Below are positions 30,822 to 39,934 of a stretch of DNA of 64,000 nt, in pieces. The DNA lies in contig JBHYFN010000013.1 in assembly GCA_051859505.1 (NCBI GenBank), forward strand, positions 1 through 64,000. Direction: 5' to 3'. Source of the stretch: JAFIEN01 sp051859505 (GTDB lineage Bacteria > Pseudomonadota > Alphaproteobacteria > Rhodobacterales > Rhodobacteraceae). The position numbers and the translations under genes are program-made. Positions within the stretch are counted from its first letter, which is position 1. The number at the start of each line of letters is the position of its first letter. Under the pieces are notes generated by a model. The model did no database searches. It had not been told where the DNA came from and was given only the letters and a program-made list of their open reading frames with translations.

Positions 30822-33188
30822 TCAAGCGTTCATCGCGGCCCAGACCCGCGCGGGGCTGAGCGGCATGTCGATATGGTCGACGGGCTTGCCGCCCGACTGC
30901 AGCGCGTCGATCACCGCATTCACCACGGCCGGGGGCGAACCGATGGCCCCCGCCTCGCCGCATCCCTTCACGCCCAAGGGGTTATGCGTGCAGGGCGTGG
31001 CGCAGGAGTGATCGACCGCATAGAACGGCAGATCATCGGCCCGCGGCATGGCGTAATCCATGTAGCTGGCCGTCACGAGCTGGCCATTGGCGTCATAGCT
31101 GGTGTTTTCCAGCAGCGCCTGGCCGATCCCCTGCCCCAGCCCGCCATGCACCTGACCTTCGACGATCATCGGGTTGATGACATTGCCGAAATCGTCAACG
31201 GCCGTGAACTTTTCGATGGTGACCTTGCCGGTCTCGGGATCGACCTCGACCTCGCAGGCATAGGCGCCGGCGGGATAGGTGAAGTTGGCCGGATCGTAGA
31301 AGGCCGTCTCTTCCAGCCCCGGCTCGATGTCTTCAAGCGGGAAGTTGTGCGGGATATAGGCCTTGAGCGCCACCTCGCCGAAGCTGACGCCCTTGTCGGT
31401 GCCGGCGACGCTGAACCGGCCGTCGGCGAATTCGATATCCTCGGCCGAGGCTTCGAGCATATGGGCCGCGATCTTGCGGGCCTTGGCGATAACCTTTTCC
31501 GTGGCGCGCACCACGGCCGAGCCGCAGACCGCCAGCGAGCGCGAGCCATAGGTGCCCATGCCGAAGGGAATCTTCGACGTGTCGCCATGCACGATCTCGA
31601 CCGAGGCCGCGTCGATCCCCAGCATATCGGCCACCACCTGGGGAAAGGCCGTCTCATGGCCCTGCCCGTGGCTATGGGCGCCGACCATGACGGCAAGGGT
31701 GCCGGTGGCATTCACCCGCACGGTGGCCGCATCGTAAAGCCCGACTCGGCTGCCGAGCACGCCCACAAGGTTCGAAGGCGCAATGCCGCAGGCCTCGATA
31801 TAGCTGTTGATGCCAAGCCCGCGCAGCATCCCCTTCGCCTCGGAGGCCTTGCGCCGCGCGGCAAAGCCCTTGAGATCGCCCAGTTCCTCGAGCCGGTCCA
31901 TCAGCGCGTCATAATTGCCGATGTCATATTCCAGCCCCGCCGCCGAGACGAAGGGAAACTGGTCGGGCTTGATGAAATTGCGCCGGCGCAGCTCGATCGG
32001 GTCGATGCCCAGTTCGCGGGCGCATTTGTCGATCACCCGCTCAAGGCTGAAGGTCGCCTCGGGCCGGCCCGCGCCGCGATAGGCATCGACGGGGGCGGTA
32101 TTGGTGAAGACGGCCTTCACGTTCACATAGACATGCGGCACCGTGTAATTGCCCGCCATCAGCGTGCCATGCAGGAAGGTCGGCGTCGCGGTCGAGAAGT
32201 TCGAGAGGTAAGCCCCGACATTGGCCATCGTCTCGGTCCGGAAGGCGAGGAATTTGCCGTCCTTGTCGGTGGCAAGCTCGATCTTCGTCACATGGTCGCG
32301 GCCATGCGCATCGGTCAGGAAGCTTTCGCTGCGGGTGGCCGTCCAGCGCACGGGGCGCCCCAGCCGTTTTGCCGCGGCCAGCACCAGCGCCTCTTCGCCG
32401 TAGTGATAGATCTTGGAGCCGAAGCCCCCGCCCACATCCGGCGCCACGACACGCAGCTTGTTTTCCGGGATACCCATCACGAAGGCCGAGATCAGAAGCC
32501 GGGTCAGATGCGGATTCTGGCTGGTGGTGTAAAGCGTATACTCCCCCGTGCCGGGATCATAATCCCCGGTTGAGGCGCGGGGTTCCATCGCATTGGGCAC
32601 CAGCCGGTTGTTGACCAGTTCCAGCGTGGTGACATGCGCCGCCCCCTTGATCGCGGCATCCGTGGCAGCACGGTTATCCTCGATCCAGCCCCAGTCGAAA
32701 CACTGGTTGGTGCCGATCTCGTCATGCACGAAGGGCCCGCCGGCAAGGGCTGCCGCCATATCGACCACGGCCGGCAGCTCGACGATATCGGCGACGATGG
32801 CCTCGGCCGCGTCGCGCGCCTGATCGGCGGTTTCGGCGATGACGGCGGCATAGGCGTCGCCCACATGGCGCACCTTGCCATGGGCCAGAACCGGGCGCTT
32901 GGGTTCCTTCATCGGGGTGCCGTCGCGGCTGTTGATCAGCCAGCCGGCCGGATTGCCGCCCACATCGACGAAATCGGCCCCGGTGAAGACGGCCAGCACG
33001 CCCGGCATCGCCTCGGCATCGCGGGTGTCGATCGAGCGGATCTCGCCATGGGCCACCTGGCTGCGCACAAAGACGGCATGGGCCTGGCCGGCGATCTGGA
33101 TGTCATCGGTATAGCGGCCCCGCCCGGTCAGAAAGCGCAGATCCTCGCGCCGCTTGGGGCTTTGCCCGATCCCTTGGTCCTTCGGCAT
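30822..33188 (-). CDS. coxL: Molybdenum hydroxylase large subunit, CO dehydrogenase form II type
   Basis: This 788-residue molybdopterin subunit belongs to the xanthine oxidase family. Motifs include the N-terminal RREDLRFLTGRGRYTDDI, DVGGGFGSK and the C-terminal GVKGCGEAGAIGSPPAV with the catalytic glutamate. The active-site loop at about residues 369-375 reads AYRGAGR, the form II signature; true CO dehydrogenases (form I) have AYxCSFR with a copper-binding cysteine. CO oxidation is therefore not supported and the substrate (an aldehyde, aromatic or N-heterocycle) is unknown. It lies in an operon with coxS, coxM, a MoeA-like protein and XdhC. Confidence 0.92.
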   Translation of the reverse strand: MPKDQGIGQSPKRREDLRFLTGRGRYTDDIQIAGQAHAVFVRSQVAHGEIRSIDTRDAEAMPGVLAVFTGADFVDVGGNPAGWLINSRDGTPMKEPKRPVLAHGKVRHVGDAYAAVIAETADQARDAAEAIVADIVELPAVVDMAAALAGGPFVHDEIGTNQCFDWGWIEDNRAATDAAIKGAAHVTTLELVNNRLVPNAMEPRASTGDYDPGTGEYTLYTTSQNPHLTRLLISAFVMGIPENKLRVVAPDVGGGFGSKIYHYGEEALVLAAAKRLGRPVRWTATRSESFLTDAHGRDHVTKIELATDKDGKFLAFRTETMANVGAYLSNFSTATPTFLHGTLMAGNYTVPHVYVNVKAVFTNTAPVDAYRGAGRPEATFSLERVIDKCARELGIDPIELRRRNFIKPDQFPFVSAAGLEYDIGNYDALMDRLEELGDLKGFAARRKASEAKGMLRGLGINSYIEACGIAPSNLVGVLGSRVGLYDAATVRVNATGTLAVMVGAHSHGQGHETAFPQVVADMLGIDAASVEIVHGDTSKIPFGMGTYGSRSLAVCGSAVVRATEKVIAKARKIAAHMLEASAEDIEFADGRFSVAGTDKGVSFGEVALKAYIPHNFPLEDIEPGLEETAFYDPANFTYPAGAYACEVEVDPETGKVTIEKFTAVDDFGNVINPMIVEGQVHGGLGQGIGQALLENTSYDANGQLVTASYMDYAMPRADDLPFYAVDHSCATPCTHNPLGVKGCGEAGAIGSPPAVVNAVIDALQSGGKPVDHIDMPLSPARVWAAMNA

Positions 33189-33314
33189 TCATCATCCTCC
33201 CTGGATGGGGGCGCCCCGCCGGGCTGGCCCCGCCTTGTCACTCTGGTTCAAAGACGTGTTCAAGCTGGTGCCCGGCCCCCTCCCCGGGGCTGGGCAAGCG
33301 TCGTCGTGGGCCGG

Positions 33315-33800
<486 letters not shown>

Positions 33801-33913
33801 ATGATCCTCCCCGATCCTTTGCACCGCCATGTAATCACGCGCAAATCGAGTTGGGAACCCAAAATTCCGGCGCGGTGGCCCGGTATCGGGGGATGGGCCA
33901 AAGCCCCCGCGGT

Positions 33914-34951
33914 TCAGCCGCCCGAACCCGGCGGGGCCGACCGCGGCCGGGGCCTGTCGGGGATCTCCTTCAGAAGCCCGCCCAGCCCCATGGCGGCCAG
34001 ATCGGCCGGGCCGAGCTCGACCCCGCAAAGAACCCGCTCCAGCACCCAGTCCGCCCCGTTCAGCGCGGGCGAGCGGGCGCAGCCCGGCAGCCCGATCACC
34101 GGACGCAGCCCCAGCCGGCCCAGAAACAGGAGATTGCCCGGATCGACGGGAATGCCGAACTGCACCACCTCCCCGCCGGCCAGGCGCAGGGCCTCGGGCC
34201 CGACATCGGCCGGATCCGAGGTGGCCGATCCGGTCAGAATGAAGATCGCCTCCCCCTCTGCCGTAGCCAGGGCACCTGCGATGGCCGGGATGTCATGCGC
34301 GACCACGACCCGCGGCCCAAGCGACAGACCCAGCCGCGCAAGCCTCCCCTCCAGCGCCCGCCGGCCCTTGTCGCCCGGATCCCGGCCGCCGATGGCGGTC
34401 TCGATCAGCGTGGCGGTGGCATGGCGCGGCGCCATCAGCTGCAGCGCGCCTGGCTCGCCCGCGCCGGTCTTGTCTGTCGCCGCTGCCCGTTCGGCTGCCG
34501 CCAGATCCGCCCCCGGCACGCCATAGGCGATGATCTTGACCGTGGCGACCATCTGACCGGGCGCGACGCGCGCCCATTGCGGCAGGGTCGCCAGGGTGAT
34601 CATCGGATTGACGGCATTGACCGCATGGACCCGCGCCGCCTCGATCCGCAGGACACCGAGCCCGGTCGCATGCAGATTGACCCGCCCGGTGGCCGCCCGG
34701 GTCAGGCGCAGGCCCTGCCTGTCCGGCTCGGGGACCAGCGCCTGTGCCAGCCGCGCAGCCGCGGCATCCTCGTGAACGTCATCGGCGCCCAGGAGGGCTG
34801 CAACCACCTCCTCCAGCCCGGCGGCCCGCAGCGCCGCGATCGCCTCTGCCCCAAGAACCTGGCCCTTGCGCAGTTTCCCCGCCGGCGTCTCGACCGAATG
34901 GGCCAGGATCGCGCCCTGCGCCTGATCCAGCGGAACCTGCCCGAACCTCAT
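33914..34951 (-). CDS. MoeA-like molybdopterin-binding protein
   Basis: This 345-residue protein has a MoeA/MogA-type molybdopterin-binding domain (about 170-330: residues PRVVVAHDIPAIAGALATAEG, FILTGSATSDPADVGPEA, FGIPVDPGNLLFLG, IGLPGCARSPALNG). The N-terminal part (VPLDQAQGAILAHS, GKLRKGQVL) matches proteins that accompany molybdenum hydroxylases and are sometimes fused to a MobA-like cytidylyltransferase; no such fusion is present here. It likely loads or modifies the molybdenum cofactor for the downstream enzyme. The ATG overlaps the xdhC stop (ATGA). Confidence 0.82.
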   Translation of the reverse strand: MRFGQVPLDQAQGAILAHSVETPAGKLRKGQVLGAEAIAALRAAGLEEVVAALLGADDVHEDAAAARLAQALVPEPDRQGLRLTRAATGRVNLHATGLGVLRIEAARVHAVNAVNPMITLATLPQWARVAPGQMVATVKIIAYGVPGADLAAAERAAATDKTGAGEPGALQLMAPRHATATLIETAIGGRDPGDKGRRALEGRLARLGLSLGPRVVVAHDIPAIAGALATAEGEAIFILTGSATSDPADVGPEALRLAGGEVVQFGIPVDPGNLLFLGRLGLRPVIGLPGCARSPALNGADWVLERVLCGVELGPADLAAMGLGGLLKEIPDRPRPRSAPPGSGG

Positions 34952-35916
34952 GCGCCGCGCCGCAGAACCCGGGTCATCTCGGCCAGGATGGACAGGGCGA
35001 TCTCGGCCGGCTGCCGGCCGCCGATATCCAGACCGACCGGCGCATGGATACGGGCAAGATCGGTTTCGGAGAGGCCCGCCTCGCGCAGGCGCGCGATCCG
35101 CTTGGCATGGGTCCGCTGCGACCCGAGGCAGCCGAGGTAGAAGGCACAGGACCCCAGGGCTGCAACGATCGCGGGATCATCAAGCTTGGGATCATGGGTC
35201 AGCGTCACGACAGCCGTGCGCGCATCCGGGGAAAGGGCCTGCAAGGCTTCATCCGGCCAGTCATCGAGGATGACCTCGCCCGGAAACCGCTCGGCCGCGC
35301 CGAACACCGGGCGGGGGTCGACGATCACGGGATCATAGCCCGCCAGCCGCGCCATGACGACAAGCGGCTGCGCAATATGGACCGCGCCGACCACGATCAG
35401 CCGCAGGGGCGGATTGGAGACGGCCACGAAGGTCTGCCCGTCCTCCTCGAGCCCGGACCGGTCGAACCGAAACCTCTCCGGATGGTCCTGCGGTGCCGCA
35501 AGGGACCGCGCACCGGTTTCGATATCGGCAACGAGGGCCACGGGGCGTCGCGCGGTCTGGGCGGCGACCAGCTCCTCGAGAAGGTCCGGCGCAAGGCTTG
35601 GCCCGACGGGATCGACAAGGATCCTGATCCGCCCGCCGCAGGCCAGCCCGACGGCGAATGCCGTCTCATCGCTCACGCCAAAGTCCAGGAGGCGGGGACG
35701 GCCATCGACACTGGCCTCGAGCGCCTCGGTGATCACCGCCCCTTCGACGCAACCGCCCGAGACCGAGCCTTCCATCGCCCCGGCCCTGTCGACGACCAGC
35801 TGACTGCCCACACCGCGCGGGGCCGACCCCCATGTCTCGATCACTGTCGCCAGAACGGCGCCACGGCCGCTCTGGTGCCACTCGAGCGCAAGAGCCGTCG
35901 AATTCCGTTCCAGCAT
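34948..35916 (-). CDS. xdhC: XdhC/CoxF-type molybdenum cofactor maturation protein
   Basis: This 322-residue XdhC-family protein binds molybdenum cofactor and inserts the sulfurated form into xanthine dehydrogenase-type enzymes. The N-terminal XdhC/CoxI domain has VIETWGSAPRGVGSQLVV and GSVSGGCVEGAV; the C-terminal NAD-binding-like domain has LIVVGAVHIAQPL and DDPAIVAALGSCAFYLGCLGS. ATG 35916 has GGAGGG seven bases upstream. It begins the molybdenum hydroxylase operon. moaA at 42.8 kb supplies an earlier step of cofactor synthesis. Confidence 0.93.
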   Translation of the reverse strand: MLERNSTALALEWHQSGRGAVLATVIETWGSAPRGVGSQLVVDRAGAMEGSVSGGCVEGAVITEALEASVDGRPRLLDFGVSDETAFAVGLACGGRIRILVDPVGPSLAPDLLEELVAAQTARRPVALVADIETGARSLAAPQDHPERFRFDRSGLEEDGQTFVAVSNPPLRLIVVGAVHIAQPLVVMARLAGYDPVIVDPRPVFGAAERFPGEVILDDWPDEALQALSPDARTAVVTLTHDPKLDDPAIVAALGSCAFYLGCLGSQRTHAKRIARLREAGLSETDLARIHAPVGLDIGGRQPAEIALSILAEMTRVLRRGA

Positions 35917-36063
35917 GATGATGCCCTCCGCCTGCCGACAGGAGATTATCGGCCCCCCGTCACGGCAAAGCCGCGTGATTCCCTTGTTCGGGATCATAGC
36001 TGCGGCGCGGCGGCATGGGAAACGGTCCGCTGGGCTGTTTCGCCAGCGGGCACCGCAGGCCCC

Positions 36064-36080
36064 GGGGGGCACCGCCCCCC
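36064..36080. repeat. GGGGGGC-ACC-GCCCCCC hairpin
   Basis: Perfect 7-bp arms surround ACC, preceded by ACCGCAGGCCC. It is like hairpin 2 of the two-hairpin elements at 21756, 42088 and 53586 but lacks their conserved TTCTTTTGTTC part. It lies directly next to the palindrome pair at 36083. Confidence 0.7.
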
Positions 36081-36082
36081 GG

Positions 36083-36136
36083 CAAGGATTTTCGAAGAAA
36101 ATCCTTGTTCACAAGAAATTTCTTCGAAATTTCTTG
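36083..36136. repeat. Pair of AT-core palindromes upstream of xdhC
   Basis: The first (36083-36107) has perfect 11-bp arms CAAGGATTTTC around GAA; the second (36112-36136) has perfect 11-bp arms CAAGAAATTTC around TTC. They lie between the ScfR-type regulator stop (36158) and the xdhC leader, both genes being on the minus strand. No T-run follows. Confidence 0.9.
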
Positions 36137-36157
36137 CCCCTCCTCCACCGTCAGCGC

Positions 36158-37558
36158 TCAACTCTCGTAGCGGGTCACGCCGCGGCGCCGTTCGTCCAGC
36201 GGCCGGGTCAGGATCGCGGCATGATGGGCACGCTGGTCGCAATTGGTGCGCGGGCAGATGCGACAGTTGATCCCGATCGGAACAAGCCGGGTGCCCGAGA
36301 CGCTGAACCCCTCGGCATAGCCGATCTCTCCGGCATGTTCGACCGCACAGCCCATCGCCACGGCGAGGCGATTGTCCTGCGCGTGCCGCATCCAGCTGGG
36401 CCGATCGACCGTGCGCGAGAAGACGAAGAACTGGCTGCGGTCGGGCATTTCCACGAATTGCGGAATGATGCGCCCCGGTGTGCGGAAGGACGTATGCACG
36501 TCGAGCCTCGGGCAGGCGCCGCCATGTTCGGCCAGATGAAAGCCGGTTGCGTTGAACCTCTTGGTCACATTGCCGCCCTTGTCGATGCGCAGGAAGAAGA
36601 ACGGCACCCCCTGCGCCCCGTCGCGCTGCAGGGTCGTGGCGCGGTGGCAGGCCTGTTCGAAACTCACGCCGAACCGGGTGGCCACGTGGTCCATGTCGTA
36701 TTTGGTGGCCCGTGCCTCGGCCAGAAAGGCCCCATAGGGCATCAGGACAGCGGCGGCGAGGTAATTGGCCAGTTCGACCCGCAACCGCGCCCGGCCATGC
36801 CGGTCGGTGATGCCCGAGCGGTCGACCAGGCCATCCAGCAGCGGTTTCTGTTCCAGCAATCCCGCCATATGCACCAGCTGGAACACCCGGTTCACATGGT
36901 CGAGCGCCTCCGACAGCAGGATCTCGCGCGTGGCTTCGTCGTAGTGGCGCAGGCCCGCCGGCAGATCCTCGACCCGGACCAGCCGCACCCGGACCCCCAT
37001 CCGTTCGAGCAGGCGCGCCTTGAGGGCGGTGTAGACCTCGTCCCTTTCGACCAGGGTTTCCCCCCAGAAGGCCTCGGCCACGGTTTCGAGTTCGGGAAAG
37101 TGATTGCGGTGGCGCCGGAACAGATTGTGCACCGCCGCCTCGGGCGAAGAGGCCACAAGCTGCGTCTGGCCTTCCGACACGGTGAGCAGTTCCTCGCTGG
37201 CCGCCTGCCAGGCCCGGTAGAGCGTCAGGAACGACTGGACGAGGGCCGGCGCATGGGTCAGTCCGGCGCGCATTTGTGACAGGTCGGGAACCGTGTCGGC
37301 AAAGATCGGATCCTGGATCACGGCACGCAGATCGGCCAGCAGGCTGGTGCCATCCTCTTCCGTCAGGTCACGCCAGTCGACGCCATAGACTTCGAACAGC
37401 CGCAGAAGCACCGGGACCGAAACCGATCTTTCGTTGTTTTCCAAAAGGTTGACATAAGAGGCCGAGATGCCCAGCGCACGCGCCATGGCGCCCTGGGTCT
37501 CGCCCCGTTCCTGCCGAAGCCGGCGCAGATGCGGGCCGATGAAGGTCTTTGTTGCCAT
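36158..37558 (-). CDS. ScfR/RamB-family short-chain acyl-CoA regulator
   Basis: This 466-residue regulator has an N-terminal XRE-type HTH (residues about 8-65; RRLRQERGETQGAMARALGISASYVNLLEN), a central IrrE/ImmA-peptidase-like domain (about 170-320, DYxLAH-like region degenerate) and a C-terminal cysteine-containing domain with C432, C435 and C440 (CRICPRTNC). Members (PccR, MccR, CcrR, RamB) sense short-chain acyl-CoA and control propionyl-CoA, ethylmalonyl-CoA or glyoxylate genes. Here it is divergent from the serine-cycle module, which it probably controls; the effector could be a CoA ester such as glyoxylate- or malyl-linked metabolites, unproven. Confidence 0.9.
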   Translation of the reverse strand: MATKTFIGPHLRRLRQERGETQGAMARALGISASYVNLLENNERSVSVPVLLRLFEVYGVDWRDLTEEDGTSLLADLRAVIQDPIFADTVPDLSQMRAGLTHAPALVQSFLTLYRAWQAASEELLTVSEGQTQLVASSPEAAVHNLFRRHRNHFPELETVAEAFWGETLVERDEVYTALKARLLERMGVRVRLVRVEDLPAGLRHYDEATREILLSEALDHVNRVFQLVHMAGLLEQKPLLDGLVDRSGITDRHGRARLRVELANYLAAAVLMPYGAFLAEARATKYDMDHVATRFGVSFEQACHRATTLQRDGAQGVPFFFLRIDKGGNVTKRFNATGFHLAEHGGACPRLDVHTSFRTPGRIIPQFVEMPDRSQFFVFSRTVDRPSWMRHAQDNRLAVAMGCAVEHAGEIGYAEGFSVSGTRLVPIGINCRICPRTNCDQRAHHAAILTRPLDERRRGVTRYES

Positions 37559-37701
37559 TGCTGAGCTCCAGTGAATGTTTACAATATTACAAAACTGTCG
37601 TTCTGTAAATTCTCGCAGTCACAGCAGAACGCGGTTTTGGTTTGCTTCGTCTGGATGCGGTGGCATGGCGTGTTGCAAGAATTTTGCGCAGAGGATGAAC
37701 C
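37559..37701. promoter_or_regulatory. Divergent control region of regulator and serine-cycle genes
   Basis: This 143-bp region has a conspicuously AT-rich segment (37574-37612). It contains TTTACA at 37578-37583 and the inverse TGTAAA at 37604-37609, with TTACAAAAC between them, which would suit an autoregulated ScfR-type operator covering the regulator start. sgaA has AGAGGA as a ribosome site at its end. -10/-35 elements are not assigned. Confidence 0.55.
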
Positions 37702-38895
37702 ATGAAGACCGGCCTGACCCATCTCTTCATACCGGGCCCGACCAATGTGCCCGATGATGTGCGCCGCGCGATGAATGTGCCGATGCAGGATCAGCGGGCG
37801 CATGATTTCGGCGCTTTGACGCTGGGCATCGTGGCCGATCTCAAGCCGGTTTTCGGCACCACGACGGCCGAGGTGCTGCTTTATCCCGGCTCGGGCACCG
37901 GCGCCTGGGAGGCCGCGCTGACCAATACGCTGTCGCCCGGCGACAGGGTGCTGATGGCGCGTCACGGCCAGTTCTCGACGCTCTGGGTGGATATGGCCGA
38001 GCGCCTTGGCTTCGATGTCGAGGTGATCGATATCGACTGGGGCCTGGGCGTGCCGGTCGCGGCCTTCGCCGAACGCCTTGCCGCCGACCGCGCGCACAGG
38101 ATCAAGGGCGTCTTCGTCACCCATAACGAAACCGCAACCGGCGTCACCTCGGATGTCGCCGCGGTGCGGGCGGCGATGGAGGCGGCCTCTCACCCGGCGC
38201 TTCTTTTCGTGGACGGGGTCTCCTCGATCGGCTCCATCCCCTTCCGGATGGACGACTGGGGGGTCGATTGCGCCATCACCGGCAGCCAGAAGGGCCTCAT
38301 GTGCCCCGCGGGCCTTGGCATTCTGGCGGTCAGCGCGAAGGCCGTCGAGGCGTCGAAAACCGCGAACTCGCGGCGGTGCTTCTTCGACCTTGCCGACATG
38401 CTGCGCATGCATGCCGATGGCTACTTCCCCTATACGCCGCCGACGCAGCTCTTGCACGGGATGCGCTGCGCGCTGGACCGGATCCGGGCCGAAGGGCTCG
38501 AGGCCGTCTTTGCCCGCCATGCGCGGCTGGCCGAAGGCGTGCGCGAGGGCGTTGCGGCCTGGGGGCTTTCGCTCTGCGCCGCCGAGCCGTCGCTTCGCTC
38601 GAACACGGTCAGCGCGATCCGCACGCCCGAAGGCGTGGATGCCCGCGACGTGATCCGCATCGCCTATGACCGCTACAACACCTCGCTTGGCTCGGGCCTG
38701 TCGCGGCTGGCCGGCAAGGTGTTCCGGATCGGCCATCTGGGCGATCTGAACGAAGGAATGGTGCTGACCGCGTTGGCGGTGGCCGAACTGTCGATGAACG
38801 AGGCCGGCTGCAAGGTCGCCTTCGGATCCGGCGTGGCGGCGGCACAGGCCCATTTCGCCAAAGCCGCGACCACAGAACAACTCGCTGCAGAATAA
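37702..38895 (+). CDS. sgaA: Serine--glyoxylate aminotransferase
   Basis: This 397-residue class V PLP enzyme converts serine and glyoxylate to hydroxypyruvate and glycine in the serine cycle. Family motifs are LFIPGPTNVPDDVRRAM, GSGTGAWEAAL, VDGVSSIGSIPF and the PLP lysine in TGSQKGLMCPAGLG. Aspartate-glyoxylate aminotransferase (BhcA of the beta-hydroxyaspartate cycle) is very similar, but BhcB-D genes are absent and malyl-CoA lyase follows, so the serine-cycle reading is preferred. The gene starts the operon divergent from the ScfR-type regulator. Confidence 0.88.
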   Translation: MKTGLTHLFIPGPTNVPDDVRRAMNVPMQDQRAHDFGALTLGIVADLKPVFGTTTAEVLLYPGSGTGAWEAALTNTLSPGDRVLMARHGQFSTLWVDMAERLGFDVEVIDIDWGLGVPVAAFAERLAADRAHRIKGVFVTHNETATGVTSDVAAVRAAMEAASHPALLFVDGVSSIGSIPFRMDDWGVDCAITGSQKGLMCPAGLGILAVSAKAVEASKTANSRRCFFDLADMLRMHADGYFPYTPPTQLLHGMRCALDRIRAEGLEAVFARHARLAEGVREGVAAWGLSLCAAEPSLRSNTVSAIRTPEGVDARDVIRIAYDRYNTSLGSGLSRLAGKVFRIGHLGDLNEGMVLTALAVAELSMNEAGCKVAFGSGVAAAQAHFAKAATTEQLAAE

Positions 38896-38912
38896 TCAGG
38901 AAGATCAAGACA

Positions 38913-39863
38913 ATGAGCCACACGCTTCACCCTTTGCGGCGCCAGCGCCTGCAGCGGTCGGAACTGGCCGTCCCGGCCTCGAACCCGACGATGATCGACA
39001 AGGCCGCCGACGGGGCTGCCGATTACGTCTTCCTCGACCTCGAGGATGCGGTCGCGCCGCCCGAAAAGGAACAGGCGCGGAAGAACTGCATCCAGGCGCT
39101 GAACGACATCGACTGGGCCGCCAGGGGCAAGACGGTCTCGGTCCGGATCAACGGGCTGGACACCCATTACATGTACCGCGACGTGGTCGATGTGATGGAG
39201 CAGGCGGGCGACCGGGTGCACACGCTGCTGGTGCCCAAGGTGGGCGTGCCGGCAGACCTCTACATGGTCGAGGCGATGGTCAACCAGATCGAGCAGGCGA
39301 AGGGGTTCGAGACTCGCGTCGGCCTCGAGGCGCTGATCGAGACGGCGCTCGGCATGGCCAATGTCGAGGCGATCGCGCAATTCGCCAATCAGGGACAGGG
39401 CCGGCTCGAGGCGCTGCATTTCGGCGTGGCGGATTACGCGGCCTCGATGCGGGCGAGAACGGTGAACATCGGCGGGCTGAACCCGGACTATCCGGGCGAT
39501 CAGTGGCATGCCGCGATCAGCCGCATGGTCATCGCCTGCCGCGCCTATGGCCTGCGCGCCATCGACGGGCCCTTCGGCGATTTCAGCGATCCCGAAGGCT
39601 ACAAGGCCGGGGCAAAGCGCGCCGCCGCCCTGGGGTGCGAGGGGAAATGGGCGATCCATCCCAGCCAGATCGCGCTGGCCAACGAGGTGTTTTCACCGCC
39701 CGAGGCCGAGGTGAGCCGCGCGCGCCGCATCATCGAGGAGCTGCGCAAGGCCGAGGCCGAAGGGCGCGGGGCCGCGTCGCTTGACGGCAAGATGATCGAC
39801 GCGGCGAGCGAAAAGATGGCCCGCAACGTGCTGGTGCTCGCCGAGGCGATTGCCGGGCACTAG
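38913..39863 (+). CDS. mcl: L-malyl-CoA/beta-methylmalyl-CoA lyase
   Basis: This 316-residue HpcH/HpaI-fold enzyme of the CitE family splits malyl-CoA to glyoxylate and acetyl-CoA. Motifs are FLDLEDAVAPPEK, RINGLDTHYMYRDVVD, EALIETALGMANVEAIA and GKWAIHPSQIALANEVFSPP. It resembles, from memory, the methylotroph (Methylobacterium-type) enzyme (HRSELAVP, RARxxxIGGxNxDY) more than the photosynthetic Rhodobacter Mcl1. An insertion of roughly ten residues seen in the methylotroph enzyme after GGLNPDY is missing. It is 17 bases after sgaA. Confidence 0.93.
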   Translation: MSHTLHPLRRQRLQRSELAVPASNPTMIDKAADGAADYVFLDLEDAVAPPEKEQARKNCIQALNDIDWAARGKTVSVRINGLDTHYMYRDVVDVMEQAGDRVHTLLVPKVGVPADLYMVEAMVNQIEQAKGFETRVGLEALIETALGMANVEAIAQFANQGQGRLEALHFGVADYAASMRARTVNIGGLNPDYPGDQWHAAISRMVIACRAYGLRAIDGPFGDFSDPEGYKAGAKRAAALGCEGKWAIHPSQIALANEVFSPPEAEVSRARRIIEELRKAEAEGRGAASLDGKMIDAASEKMARNVLVLAEAIAGH

Positions 39864-39873
39864 GCCGGGCCGG

Positions 39874-39920
39874 GGGCGGAAAATCACATTTTCCGCCCGA
39901 AAATCTGGGCAGATTTTCGG
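39874..39920. repeat. Pair of AT-core palindromes between mcl and mtkA
   Basis: The first (39874-39898) has perfect 11-bp arms GGGCGGAAAAT around CAC; the second (39897-39920) has perfect 11-bp arms CCGAAAATCTG around GG. They occupy nearly the whole gap between mcl (stop 39863) and mtkA (start 39935), inside an operon, and end just before the mtkA ribosome site. Confidence 0.92.
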
Positions 39921-39934
39921 ACCAGGAGGGACCG

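Noticed and set aside
30063..32573. 836-residue open frame on the plus strand opposite coxM and coxL
   Set aside because: The sense strand encodes conserved molybdenum hydroxylase subunits; the antisense product has typical shadow composition.
30822..33188. Aerobic CO dehydrogenase
   Set aside because: The active-site loop is AYRGAGR (form II) and lacks the copper-binding cysteine of the CO-oxidising form.
37702..38895. BhcA of the beta-hydroxyaspartate cycle
   Set aside because: The required bhcB, bhcC and bhcD genes are absent and malyl-CoA lyase plus malate-CoA ligase follow, which fits the serine cycle.
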